NCBI GenBank assembly: GCA_022266195.1
Contig: WHVY01000005.1
Location: 7,998,001 to 8,062,000, forward strand
DNA length: 64,000 bases
From: Tetranychus cinnabarinus
Lineage: Eukaryota > Arthropoda > Arachnida > Trombidiformes > Tetranychidae
Direction of reading: 5' to 3'
Part shown: piece after piece, positions 1-14,700 of the stretch
Layout: every line of letters begins with the position of its first letter
Position numbering within the stretch: the stretch's first letter is position 1
The notes under the pieces: generated by a model
Database searches by the model: none
What the model was told of the DNA's origin: nothing
The model's input: only the letters and a program-made list of their open reading frames with translations
Program-made: the position numbers and the translations under genes

Positions 1-3000
1 ATAGAAGGCACTAGAAAAGAAAAAAGAAAAAATGGATTAAGGATGTTATTAAATTATTATATTATAATATTCAAAGACAGTAAATACTTAAATCAATTTT
101 AAATTGAGTCAACATTGACTTTCTTGGTTACCTTTTCGATACAAAACAAAACATTTGTTTGTTAACGCATTAACGGCGTTTCACTTTTTTATCTTAACCA
201 TACTCAATAGCTAACCACATTTCCAGCTGTTAACTTGTGGGTTATCATAATGATTACATGAGACATCTTAAATGAAGTGACAACAAAGAGTAAAGTAGAG
301 ATTTCTGCTGCAATTCGGGCGAGGCAATGAACCACCTCTCTTAAGCTATGACAAGAAGATCATCTCGTTCGAGTAGAATGTCACTTTCTACTGAAGATTT
401 CTTAGTTTAGCGATCACTTGAACTTTGAAGCACTGAGCGCATGAAAGAAACCCATACAGAATCATAATCTAATCCTGGTACATTATTTCAATATCAAACA
501 CAAAAGTAATCAAAAATTAAACAAATCGATGAGTCCACTGATACTCATAACGATGATCGTCTAATCATTACTGACCGACAGTTGAACAATAAATGAAAAT
601 TATTGCTTCTTAAGCAATTGTAAGATAACTGAAAGATTAGTTACAATCTTCAGCCCCATCTATTGATCAAAAAGAAACACAACATTTCTCTAAAATAATT
701 AAATTGCTCTTCAATTGCGGCAACAATTTTATCCATTTTTTGGTTATTTTTAACAAATGATTCTCATTTAACACTCTGGTCAATAATAGCCAGACACTTT
801 TTAGATGGATAAAACAGTTGATTAATTGGAATTAAATGGTCATAAAGAAAAAGGTTCATCTAATTGTTGATAAAATGAGGATAAATTGCAATTTCATTTT
901 CTTCCCTTAAATGCTGTCTCTTTTGCCCTACTCTTTGAGTGACAATCAGCTTGATTGAAACTAATTGCCATCTTCGATGTTATTAAAAAAGGTAATCATT
1001 GAAGTGGACCATGAAAATGATGTCCATTCATTTTAATCATAATTGTCACCTTTAATCACTTTCAAATCTCTTTACTCTTCACAGTCACTGCTATCATCAC
1101 AGCCATTATTGTTATTGCTATGACCATCATCATCAATTTATCTGTCCAATTTAAGCCCAATCAGAGGGAACAATTTATCAGCTGATGAAAAGGTGAAAAT
1201 AAATAAACATTAAAAATGAAACAAATGTTTTCTTCTTTGCTTTCTAATTTTAGATACAATCAGTGATGACAATTGTCCCATTGTTTGTTACCTGATCATC
1301 AGCAGTCAGTGAAACAAGTAACATGTTTGGCAACAATCAACCATCAAAGATGACCCTTTACCTTTTCAGCAACTTTTGTTCACCAACAAAACTAGAAATG
1401 AACAAGACAGATGATAATATTGATGAGATTCAAGTTTATCGTCCAGATAAACACAGGAAAAATAGTACAAAGAAATAGCATTGGAATGAAAAAAAACATG
1501 AAATCAGAAACAAAGACGTCAATTGAATTGGATCACAATAGACTAACAATTGTAAGTTTGGTAATATTGAGTTTGATGGGTTCATGTCAACCTCATCTCA
1601 TTTGTTACAAAAGGATAACACTTTTACCCTCACAGAGCATGAAGCAAGAAGCACAAAAAAGCCATGGATTGTTCAATTAAAAGATAATTGATTAAACCAA
1701 TAATTCCATCATCAATGCAATGAAAAATTATTGATGTATACAATATTCTTGAGCTAATATACAATACTTTGTTTACTGATGCCTCATCAGTGATCCTAAT
1801 TATAATCCAAATAAAATAAATGAATGAATAAAAATTGTTAAATTAATAGCAAACTTGTTGATTCGGAAAGATATTGTTTGAATTCAACTCCTGCTTTTCT
1901 TCATCAACTTATGAACAAAATTCTGACTTTGATGAAAAACAGAAAGGAGAGTTTTTTAACCTTCAGATACAAAAAAAGTGCCACTAAAATGTTTGTTGGT
2001 CCAAAATATCAAGTCTTTTATAATTAACATCGTATTCGTTGAGTTGAGTCAATCGCCATAATCCACTCATCAAATCGAGTGATTAATCTGAAACTTATCC
2101 AGTTTCGCTTGTTTATTACAGTAAAGCTCGTTTGTTTGAAACAGTCAGAGCGATTCAATGAGACACTTTATTTTTGTTCAAAACTTTACATCAGCTCATT
2201 TCATTTCATTCACTAACGATGAATGTTATCATTGTGAAGCTGGTGATTCCAATATCAGGTTGACTTGTTAATCCTACTAACCTTCATTTGCATCTTTGAT
2301 AACCTTTATTTGTGGCTCTAATCCATAGTCTTTGCCTTAAACTATCTAAAAGCTCTTATTCATTTTATATGAACATGTAAAAAGCATCAACCAATCTGAA
2401 AAGCTACACTCTCAGAAAATGAGCCTCAAATGTCATTAAGAGGTCAACTAACTGAATAACCTTAAACTCTGTGGTCCTTCAATTTCATGAATTCTACTGA
2501 CCGAATATCAGAAAGATTTGACTTCTGATTCGAAAGTTATCTGCACAAACGAGTGTCAAGTCAGGTGTCAGGTCTAATTGATGAAAAAATTTCGTTGACT
2601 TACATCATTGATCGTCAAACAGATTCACCGCAAATGCTGGTTAATTACTGAAGTGTTTTCATGCTGATGATAAAAGTGAATAAAATATTGAAAAGTAATT
2701 GTAATTTATGCTCATCTGAACTGATGAAGAAAACAGTTACTTTGCAAGTTTAATTTCAATTTAAATAGATTATGACAATTCGTTGATATAATTGATTGAT
2801 CGAACAGAAAACATCAATTCTCATGAGTGTTTAGTCTAGAAATTTAAATTTTTTAGTTTTCTTCGATTGATTGCAATGATTGAATTTTCTGTCTGCTAGA
2901 TTCATCATCTTGTCTAGAATGAAATACTTAAGAGATAAAAAATGATACTTATTTCGATATCAAACGTTTTCATGATCGAAATTGAATTATTACCTTCAAA

Positions 3001-5791
3001 ATGAATGGAAAAGACATTTGATGATAATTTATTTTCCTGATTCACGGTTAAATGCAATCAAAGATAATCAGTTAATATGAGAATCCAAAATATCTTGTAA
3101 TGATGAAATGAGGGAAAAGCATTGAACTTTCCTTGGAATATTAATTCGATATGATGATTAGAAATGAAAAGATTGGAGTTGATCAGTAAAGCGTTTGATT
3201 AAACCTTATTCATTGTTCATCAATCGTTGTTTAAATAATTGATAAACAGATTGAGATTGGGAACGGTGTGATATTTGGTTGGAAAACTATTCGTGAATCA
3301 ACTCGTAAATGGGAAAATATGAAGACAATTATCGCAGAATCATTGGCTTTGGAACCATTTGCTTTCAGATTGTTTATTTACATCATTTGCTTACAAAATT
3401 AAATCAGGTTACTCTTCATTTTGGCTCATCTTTTCATTAATTTTTTCCCTTCTTCTCTTTGTAAATATTCAATTACATAAATATACAAAGAAACTGTATT
3501 AGGTTTGCCTTCATTCAATTTCAATCTTTGAAGCTCATTCAATATAATCAGTTCTCATTTGATTATTGAATAAATCAAGTCTGATAAAGACAAACATCTG
3601 TTCAGTTGATATTTTGTTTTTACTTTGAGCTGATAAGCTTGGAAGAAGCTCAGTAATTTTCATTAGTAATTTATTTATTTCTCAATGACCTGATTCTGTA
3701 AGACATGACAATCAATTATCAATTAAAGCTGTAAGAAAATAATCAAAGAAAAATAAGCTTAAAGGTGCAACATTTATTGATTCAGTAACATGTTCAATCG
3801 AACAGAATTGAGGTTGAAAAGATTTAGATTCATCTTCTCTTGACCCAAACTAATAGATAAATGAAAACTGTTGTATCATCAAATGAACTTCACATGCAAA
3901 ACAATCCTAAAAGAATCACAAGTCGATCACAAGTCAACGTAAACTGAATGAAAACTTGAAATAAGTTGCTCAAGTTGATCATTAACGTTTGTAAATCCTT
4001 TGATAGTATCACTCTCATAGTATCATAGATTCGACTGATGGTTTGATTTTAAATGTAAAATTCTGAGAATTGAGAGTTTGAATGAAATTCCAATTATGAA
4101 ATTTCTTTTATCATTTTTCCCTTGCTCAGCATTCTGCATTGAGTTTGCACAAACTAAGGTGAAGTTTCATAATTGAGCGAGCATTTGTTCATTTGAATAA
4201 CCATTTGAGGCTTTAATCAATTAATATTGATAAACACAGTATTAATTATTGGAATGAGTTGCATTTATTAAAGTGTATGCTTTCATATTACACATGTGAT
4301 TATACTTGATTGAACTTGATACTTTACAAATTGAATGAATACAAAGTAACATAGAATATGATTAATTAAATGAATAAGGTAATGAGTTTCCTGATTACAA
4401 TAACTAATCATTCCGTGAACAATTAGAATATTAAGAATAATAATCTCAACGAAAAAAGTAAATTTGAATACAATGTTGCAAAAGGTGGAGATTATATGAA
4501 ATTGAGGCAAAGGTCATTCGGTATCTTCATTCATCTGGCCTTTCATACATTTTATGCGCCATTTGCAAAGCATTTCCTAGAAGCACTTCGCAAAAACTTG
4601 AGAAACTTGCTTTTATATGCAATAAAGAGATGTGAGTTTAGTCTAACAAGTCCTACTGGGTAAGCTTTACTTGGTTTGAATGATAAATGCCTGAATCAGG
4701 ATAATATGCTTCATTGATACATGATATGAATATAAGAGAAACGTAATCCAGTCGATGAGTGTTCACACACTCAACTTTATACCCTAGAATGCCACATTGC
4801 AACATTAAAATCCACATTTATGGCACTTTAATCTATTTAGCTTGACTGGTTCTCGAGTTACGAAGTCAAATATTTCTACTGAATCATTTCCGTTGGAATA
4901 TTGGCATTAGTGGCTTTTTGATGAATGATAACCAGCAAAAATGTCTCTCGTTATATCAACTAACTCCTTGAGCTTTTCAGTGGTATATGTTATCGATTTT
5001 GAAGAAAGTGCAAATGTAACTCAAATGAATGTGTTGGTTTGCAATGGTTCACATCTGCAATAGCATTCTGTATCGCAATTCGTTAGATAAAGCGATCAGT
5101 TTTGTTAATAAACAACTAATGCTCCAACAAAATATGTTTATGAGTCTCTTCAGGTTAAATTAGCAATTAAACTCGCAAAATCTGACAAAGTTAATACTCT
5201 CTAAATGTTAGTCATTTTAATTATGGTCCAAACAATTACTAACAGATGAACATTGAAAATAAGTTGATCCCAGTTGACAGTGGTTTCGGTATCTTTTTGC
5301 ATAAAAAATCAATTCCAAGTTTAAATTACAGTCAAATTATTAAAGACAATTGAGCACAATACGAAGCAAATGGACTTGAAACGATTAGATTGCTAATTTG
5401 TTGAATTGTTTTCAACCCCAGCTAACAATAATCCTTGGCTTCAACCAAGTTTCTTATGCAAAAAGATACAAGAACGGAACAACTTTACTAGTTATTTTTA
5501 TGGCAAACGATGAGAATTGATCAAAAAGATTTCAACAAAATTCTCTTGCATTCCAATGATAATTTAATAATCCTTGGATTCTATTGATCTTAAATGAAAT
5601 AAACTAAATTGAGTTTACATCTGCATTTCATGAGCATTAATGCTGACAGTCTTGCAGTTTTGTACATCTTTGCAAATCATTAAAATATGATAAACTTTTA
5701 ATGAAATAATGTGCATTTCTTGATGATCTAATCAAGTTTCCCAAACAGACTTTAGGTGAATTTTGGCCATTTATCATTTCAATGAGCTTAC
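1..5791. other. No confident gene; intron or downstream flank of the RhoGAP-like gene
   Basis: AT-rich sequence. Because the exon at 5792-5919 ends with a good donor inside a C1 finger, this stretch is probably intron of that - strand gene, whose remaining exons would lie at lower coordinates or outside the window. I looked for the second half of the finger (a CxxC...HxxC pattern in phase 0 on the - strand) and did not find it. A few short open stretches exist, for example 348-410 (+, Ser/Arg-rich, 20 codons), but none has paired splice signals. Confidence 0.5.
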
Positions 5792-8700
5792 CTTTTCACA
5801 TTTGTAACCTCCTAAGTAAATGTATGTATCACAAGTGCGGCATTTTTCAAAAACGTAGCTGAATATTCGAGTAAAACAATGAGTTCGAGCTGCTTTTGAC
5901 CAACGACGTTTCTTACGATCTGTCAAGAAGAAAAGCATTTATTAAATTGTGTTGAGAGAAGCGATGATTCGGAAGAAATGAATAAATAAGCAAACACAAT
6001 CTGATGGTCAATACTAATAGCAGATTTCAAGCTGAAGCAAAATGAATAAAATTATCATAAAAGGAACAGAAAATAATGATAATATTGTAATATCAAGTAA
6101 TAAGGAAGGAAAACCTTCCAATATTTATTTACTTTGTTCAATTCCATTTCATTGTTGGAAACAGAAATGAAAATTTTTTACTTTTATTCTGATTTCAAGT
6201 TTTTCGCTCTTCAACTTTTTCCTTTTGTATTTATATATCTGTTATAAAAATAACACAAATATTATTTTCCTAAATCGATATTTAATATATTTAACATAAC
6301 ATTTAATAAAATGATTTGAAAAACGACTTTTGTTTTTTTCTGTAAAAAAGTTATTCTTTTCCAGGTCAAATATCTTTTGATAATCAAATGAGACAGAACT
6401 TTTCTTGCAACATTTTTTCATGTTTGACTCAAGCATGCTGATTAAGTTTAATAACAATGTTCTGAAGGTTTCATGCATTTAAATGAATTTTTCAATCGAA
6501 AACCAAAAACAGAGAAAATGACAAAATGAATGTTGCTATTGATTCACTTTCAACTGGAATCTTTTCTATTCTAGTGTTTCCTTTCGAATCAGTTGCGATC
6601 AGAATTTTGAATATAAGGTGACTTTGAAAGGTTATTTGTGCTTTGATATATAACCTCAATTCAATAGTATGCTTTGAATGTTTGATTTAACGCTAAAAGA
6701 ATAAGTATGAACATGGAATGACCTGAATTTGTTACAACTGAACATTTGCGCCTTTTTTAATTCTTTGACAAAGATTGAGTTTCTTTGAGATTCAAGTGCA
6801 ATAATTCATCTTAATCGTTAATCATGTCTATAATGGAAGAAAATCGAGTCTAGAAAATGAATGTTTTCTGGTCATTCAATTGTTATCCTTTTATATCGAG
6901 AGTTTGATTCGTCTGCTTTCAATTTTATCCAAAGCATTTCCCCATCATCAGACATTTAAATTAATGACTTGTGTTATATTCATGGGAATATTCAATATTA
7001 CAGGGTAAACATGATTATTTATACATTAATAGTAGTTGATGTTTGTGGTGAAGACTAATGAATAAATTGTTTTCTCTGGGTCATTATACAATATTAAAAG
7101 ATTGTTGCGCTTTCAATGATTAATCAAGTTAATAGTAGCATTTAAATAAACAATAAACGCACAAGCAATTTAAATATAATCATGAAGAGAGAAAAGAAGA
7201 AAAGAAAGAGAATAAGATTGATTAATGATTTAATTGTGATTACCTCTAACTGGTTGCTCCTCTCCTGTTGTGATTGTTACATCGCTTACCTCTAAGGGAG
7301 TGATTTCACCGGAAAGAGATTCAACGCCGGAACTTCGACTGGTACATGAGCTACTTGATGTTTCAGATTCAAGGTAATAACTTGAAGTCGGTAATGGAAG
7401 TGATAATTTCTTTGATTTTTCATTGAATGATCCAGTTCGATGAATGCCTAGAGAAGACAGAAGATAGCAATTAGAGAACAATTTATCCAATCATTAATGT
7501 GATAGCAATTTTAAGGTTTAGATGAGCATTATGTTGAACTAGGTCGATGAAAGTTATCCTGTCAAGCAAATGCTGGTCCTTGCAAGAAAGCAAATCAAAC
7601 TTTTCCATTTAATGAACGTTGAAAAAGCCCAAATGCTACGCCTACAGGTAACCTAATTTTTTGATTTAACCAAAGGTTTGAGAAGAAAAGATTTGATAGC
7701 AATTGCAATTGTTTTCACCTTCTCATTTTACTGACAAAAAATAAACATTAACAGTTAATGATGATGATGATGGACGGTGATATTAAGGCTCGTTTATTAT
7801 CGTTATTATTAAAGATGATGAGGATGATAATCGATGATGCTTTCATCATCAACATTATCGAATCAATTGCTTATCCTTAAGTAATAACATTTTCCTTTTC
7901 ATTCACGTTTTGTTTTTCTTTCCCTTCCAAGCGATCTGATTATTTCACTGGAAAATTGTTTCTTTCGAAATCAGTTAATTTTATTGTTTGAGTTTCAATC
8001 TGTTTGGTGTTTATTATCTCTTCATGTTACATTCAAAATTCAGGGCCGGTCCGGTAATCATTTCAATCTCAATTAAAAATTATAAAGAGATGTTCACCGG
8101 ACACTTTAAACTATATGACCATGACAAGAGTAACATTTTTTATCAACCAAACCAATGAAATCCTTTCAAGATAAAATATTTTAGCGAGATATTGAATTCA
8201 ATCACATTGAACAAGATTGAAAATGATTACCGGACCGGCCCTCAGTCAATTCATGTTGCAAAATATTTAAGATTCTGTTTGGAGTAACTTTGTTTTTTGT
8301 CTTTGAACACAGAGACAAACATAAATAGAAAAGTCGAAAATTTAAAGTTTAAATCGTTAAATGGTTTGCAGAACCGGAATCGCTTTTAATAGAAGCAGAA
8401 AGAAGCTGAGATTTTGTTCACAAGTTAATGGTAAATTGTTCAATTGGAAAAATTATTGTCATTATTATTGCAACTGGCATCATTAATGGATAAAATGTTA
8501 ATGAGGAAAAGACAAAAAATAGCAAAAGCATATTCAGTTTAAGGGCAAGAATAAGGAAAAATAGTTCACAGGCTTCATCATGATCAACAGTTCAATAGTT
8601 TTTCCATTTTTTATCTTCTTGTTTCAGGAAATTACAAGACAATGAGCAAAATTAGAAGAAAAAAGTTTGTCCTGATACTTCAGGAAATTCATTTTTCTAG

Positions 8701-11700
8701 GCGTAATTAGGAAAGATAAACCAAGGCAATTCAGAATTCAATTGAAAGGGTAAAAAAACCTCAAAAGTTGTGACCTTTTTTTCTGTTCATCCAAGGGTTA
8801 AACAGAAAAGATTGCGAGTTTTCTCATTCTGTTTTGATGTGCCTAAAAGGTATTCATATTTTCCAATTAATGACATTAAAGTAAATCATTAGTAATGAAA
8901 CAGATTTAATCACTTATTCGGTCTCTGCCTTTTCCTCCACTTTTCATCACCTGAATAATGTTGACTCAAACATCAACCATCAATATGATCAATATTTTGA
9001 TAACTTCAATTGTTGACATTTTTCTTCATTTTTTCCGATTCTCTTTTCACAACTTGTTTCTTTACTTTAAATTTGGATTGACAATTGCAAGCCATTTTAG
9101 GTAATTGTCTTTGGCAATGTCGAAGGTTAAACAATGTCCAATCTTTTTTTATTGCATCCATTGATTGATTATTTTCCATTTTTCTGGATCATTGGTTTGT
9201 TTCTCCCTGTTATCATGATCATCCTCGTGATGAGTGAATCAGCAAAAATGTGACCAACTTTCAGGATATTTTTAGATTTACATTTATTCCTTTTCCTTCG
9301 ACTCTTTACTCTTCCTCATTTTAATCACATCGATATAAAGAGGCTGGTTCTTGGTATCAGAACAGTAATGGGATGAACTTTTCAAGTGACAAACCAACAC
9401 ACTGCCAATCAATGATAATCAAAAAGCTCAACATTTGATTCATGAGAACAAACTGGATTCAACGAAATAGGTTAATTGGGTGATGAAGAGGAATTTATCA
9501 TTTTAATAAAATGCTGATAATGAAAGGTTAATCAAAAAAGTGGCTCAGTTATTATCATTTTGATTGCAAGTTTAACAGTTTGCTTTAAATTTAAATTTAC
9601 TTTATTCTTCACTTGATTCCTTCTTTTCATGGATCAACTTGGCTGGTTGGGACTTTTGCACTCCCAGGATCGGGAGTGTAAATGTCAAGGTAAGTAAAGT
9701 GCAGAATATAATTGGTGAGATGATTGAGTTGAATGAATTACTCTACTTTTAAAGGCAAAAAAACATCTAAACACTTTTTTAATGAGCAAAAGATTGAAGT
9801 TGATGAGAAACTTCAATGCTCTGGATTTATCTGAAAATGGACTAAATCTTTTCATTTCGTGTTCAACACCGATTTCAAACCATTTATCATATTCAGGGTT
9901 GTTAATGAAAAGTAAGGAAAGTCAGAATGTTATCAAGTTGTTAACCTACAGAGAAAAGAGAAGCGATTAACTTGACTATTGATGCAGAATTAGAGTGGTT
10001 TTTATGCAAAATGGAATGCATGATGATGATGATGATGGTGATGATAGTGAGAATCATCAGTTGACAGAAAACAGTGAATGTTGAAAGGAAAAGATGAAAA
10101 TGTTCATCTTATTATTTCGCCTTTCATCGTTTTTTTTCGTTTTGCTTCAACAGAAAATGAGAATAATGTTGACATTTATGATAATAGGTTTTACCTTTCA
10201 TTGTGAGTCATTCTAGTCTTCACTCTGGTTTCAATATTTGTTACCTTGACAAAGAAGATGAAGCAAAAAGTGAAAGACTTTCTGCATTCCTTTCATAATC
10301 ACATATCTTATTGAGTTGAAATGCTATTATATCCACTGATATTTCCAATTGTGTTATGAGTTAACCAACTCAATCGACAAGGTTAAAGGATGACATAAGC
10401 TTCCATTGAAACTGATGGAAATGAGGAAAGGAGAAACAATCACAACTGTGAATGGACACTAAAATAAGAATGATTGAAATAATGGAAATAATAGTTAATA
10501 GTTTTCATTGGAGCAAAAAAACAAATAACGATAAAAGTTTATTTACAGGATTCTTTAATCATTCACTCAGTAATCCATGATAAATTGTCAATTTGGATTA
10601 AATAGTTCCTTGTTTGTTTCCTTAGATAGCTTTACCTCATCTCGTTTCAACCTTTTTGTACCAACAAACCAAGAAAATCATCAACTGTCAAAAACTTTTG
10701 TGCTTCTTCAAGTAGGAAACCTGGAACAGACTTCTCTCATAGAATACAACTTTTCAAAAGAATGGAAATTTTTTAATTCTAAATACTTTTGCATGAGCTT
10801 TATATGAAGATCTTGAAAAGACCATTTCGAGCGAATTCAATATCTAATTGCTTTACATTGAATTAAGAAGTTATTCAAACTCCGTTAGCACAATTCCAAT
10901 CAGATGCTTAATTTTGCTTTTAAAATTCATTCATTTAAGAACAATCTTCATTTATTAATAGCAAAGACTCGTTTCAATTTTCATTAAAAAATGAATTCCA
11001 AATCGATTGGAAGTCATTGAGCTCTAAATGCTGAAGTTGCAGGGATTTATCAAACTCTTAATGCATAGCATTTGGTGTGACAAAATGTTATTGTGAATGA
11101 ATTGATAAACTCGATACTCCATTTTAGGCTTTAACAATAAAAATGAAGGGACTTTGAATCAATTTTTTGTTGCGCTTTGTTGTAAGCAGACTGCACTCAT
11201 GTTTGAAATATAATCCTTTGCTTGAATCGGAAATGATTCTGGTTTCATTCAATGTTATCTGTTTTATCAACTTTCAATTGACAATGCATTCGTGTTTAGA
11301 CAAATTTTCTGAGGTTACTTTACTTTGTAAGTTTATATTTAAAATCATTTTAAGGTGAAATTCAAGCAAATCACATATTGATTTGTAAAATGCAAGGAAG
11401 TTGATTCTTTTCTTCTTGAAACATGAGAATTAGCTCGAACAATTACGCCTTTTACTTCCGTTTAGTTGTGCAAAAACCTGATACAGGCCATGAACCAAGC
11501 CAAGTTGAGCTTAACCTTCATAACCAAGTTTAGTTGAACTGAATAAAGTTGAAGCTGTGAGATTTTCTTGCTCAACACTTTTCGTTATTAAAATTATTTC
11601 TATGGAACAACGATCAAATGTATTCGAAAATCCATTTACTCTCTCCAACAGAACTTTTCCAATTCAATTTGGATTCAATATTTCACCAAAATACTTTGCT

Positions 11701-14700
11701 GATTACACATTTACAATCGAGTAACCTGAGCTAATTTAAAATGGATCGATAGATTCATTAAACTGATTAAACTGGTTGACTTTACATTTTAAGGTTGATG
11801 TTAATGTGCATTATCACACTGAAAGATCACTCTTGATCAGTTATCTTATGCTACGAATTCAATGGTGAACCCTTCAAACACAATCAGTTTCAATCTCCTC
11901 AAGGCTGCATCATCTCTTTTGTCAACCATTCATCTTTTTTCATCATCTTATTCAATCTGATAAAACTATTTTCATCATAACCCATCACCATCAAAGCTCT
12001 CACCCATTTCGCCTTCAGCCTTCTTCATCACCCAAAAAATGGAAAAACAAAAGAAACAATAAAAAGTTTGTTTTTCGTTGAAGACACATCAAGAAATATC
12101 AAGCAAATTGATCATCATGGAAACGATTCAAGAAACATTTCATAAGTTGATCATATAAACATATCAAGATGTGTGATTATAAAGCTAACTCACAGCAAGT
12201 TTAGAAGCCTTTGGAAACGCAATCGTGCCTTATAAAGGACATAATGCATTGGATAATACAGTAGTTTGCAACTTCTTATGTGATAATGAATAAAACAACT
12301 TAATTCAAGGACTTTATCCATGCTACAGAAAATAATGGGAAAGCAAAAATCTAATAATGAAATGAAATGGTTACATCTTGAGGCATAGTTTATAGCAACT
12401 CTATTCATTACCAAACTGTCTTCACTTTTTTCGCTATTAACATCAAGATTGAACAAAAAACAACAAAAAATGAAGATCTCTTGGATTCTCTCATTTCTTT
12501 TGAATTATCTTCAAATTAATGAGCTAGTATTTAGTCAAACACAGTTGAGTTTCTTGTTTAAGTTACATGAGCATGTTGATCTTTCCAATTCACATTCTGA
12601 CTTAAGAATCTATTGTCATATTCAAAGAGAGTAAACTTTTTTATCACTTAATGTCAAACCTTCAATTCCAAGCATCAAGTTAATGATGATCAAGATTGAA
12701 ATGTTGGATTAGGATGAGGAATCAGCTATGGAATTGTAAATCAACGTTGAGTTCACTTTAATTTTATCTTTTCCATCATTTAACTTGTTCATTAAAATAT
12801 TAATTGTAGTTCAACTCACATTTAGATTGCATTTCATCTTATATTAATATACTTTTCCATTATTTGCAAATCATCTCAGAAGTTTATCAATTTATCTCAT
12901 TAATTAAAATCCAATAGAGCATGAGATGTGCATAAACGAGCTAAAAATTTGATTTAATGTGCAAGGTTTATATTCTGGCTTGCAGAATAGTTTGCAATGT
13001 GATTGATTGAATGGCAGGAAGAAATGTTGTTGAAACAAATTCATCTAACTTTGATTCGATTGCTCACTTTGAGTAAATCAATATTGAACTATCATGTCTC
13101 AATGGTAAATGTATTTTTTCGTTATTAAATACAAGAGAAGAACTCATATTCGTTAATTTAAAACATATTATTCTTCTGATGTTCAGTTGGAAACAGTAAA
13201 ACTGGAATTTTTTATAAACTCCTTTGAAAGATTCTTTGATTTTGTTGCACAAAAATTTGAGCCTTTTTCATTCTTGTAACGAAACATTGGAAATGAAAAG
13301 ATAGTTTGTAATGTTGATGAAAATTTGATTAGTAAAATATGTTTCATTCAATTTGAATGAATGCAGTTAATGAAATTGTGATCTTCGCAGTGTAGGAGTT
13401 TTGCTTTGCTTCAAGATAATCTTTCCTTCCCTAACCAAGTTATTCAGCATGTAAATCTTTTGAAAATATTAGGAAAGATTAAATTGACGTTTACATGGAT
13501 CAATAGATGGTGAAATGTGTGATTGTCTGACAAGGAAATGTGATACTCGATAAATATTGGTTTGTTTACAGAAATGAAATATTCCTTGGGAATGATATCG
13601 ATAATTATTTTACTTTCCAGCGAATAGTTTGCATCAATCCTGAGCATTAATCTGTTCATCCAAGTGATAATCACGACTATTGAGTGATGGAAATGGCAAT
13701 GAAGAAGGATTGTTTAGTTATTATTAGAATTGCCTGTTTTGCTCTTACGAATTGTTCATTCAACTGAATACCTTCACCATTTATCATAAGAGTTATGATT
13801 AAAACTTGTAAATTGATGAATATTCAGCTCTGGAAACAATTGCGATATCAATACAAGTAAATGCAATTTAGTCTCGACTTCAGGTCAAGCTTAGTTGGAT
13901 CAATCTTTCCAGTTTATTGCTCCATTCATTAAGGTAAATCATTTAGCATAAACTACGAGTTTAACATAATAATGCAGTTTTGCCGCAAACTAATGTGTCC
14001 ATCAATGCAGATGGAACTGTTTAAATCAGGTTAGTCTATTCAAAGTTTAGCTAAAGTTGAAACAATTCTGACCATAAACTTTGGCTATTGTTATGAGTCC
14101 TGCATAACGTTATGCTTTCATTCCGATGAAACCTTGTATGCGAAACTAGGTTGCATTTGACTTGCAAGGACGATTTAGGTTCACTTTTTTTATCAATTAT
14201 TGGTATGGATTCGAGATCGGTTAACTCTGCATTTACTTCGCTTGTCAATTTCATCTTGCAAGATTCAGTTTCGATGCAATTTCTGTTATTAATTTTGACT
14301 CTCATGAATAACATTTTAGACTCTTATTGGTTTGTTATATGCAAGTAAAGTAAAACGATTTTAATTAATGTTAACTCATTTTGATGAGCTCAAGTGCAAT
14401 AGTTTGTGATGTAGTAATAACTGTTGCAAAAAAGTTTAATATCAATGAATTACTTGGAAACAAACAAAAAACCAAAGGAAACTAAATTCATTATGATAAT
14501 TTACTAACAATGAAGCTGAAATTGAAACAACAAAATAAGTTAAAGAAAAGGATAAAAAGCCAACTTTGTAAATTATTCAAATTAGCCAGGAAAACTAAAA
14601 GAACTCTGAAAATCTCTAGTTTTGCAATTTCACCCAACTTCCAATGGATTCAAAGTCAATTCTTACAGACAGTCTAATCAAGTTAAATAATCGCATTGTC

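Noticed and set aside
1411..1680. 89-codon open frame on the + strand
   Set aside because: Lys/Ile/Asn-rich composition as expected of AT-rich DNA, TTG/ATA-type start context, no splice or domain support.
14051..14348. Overlapping open frames on both strands
   Set aside because: No conserved motif, no splice signals, within a large intron; mutual antisense openness is common in this composition.
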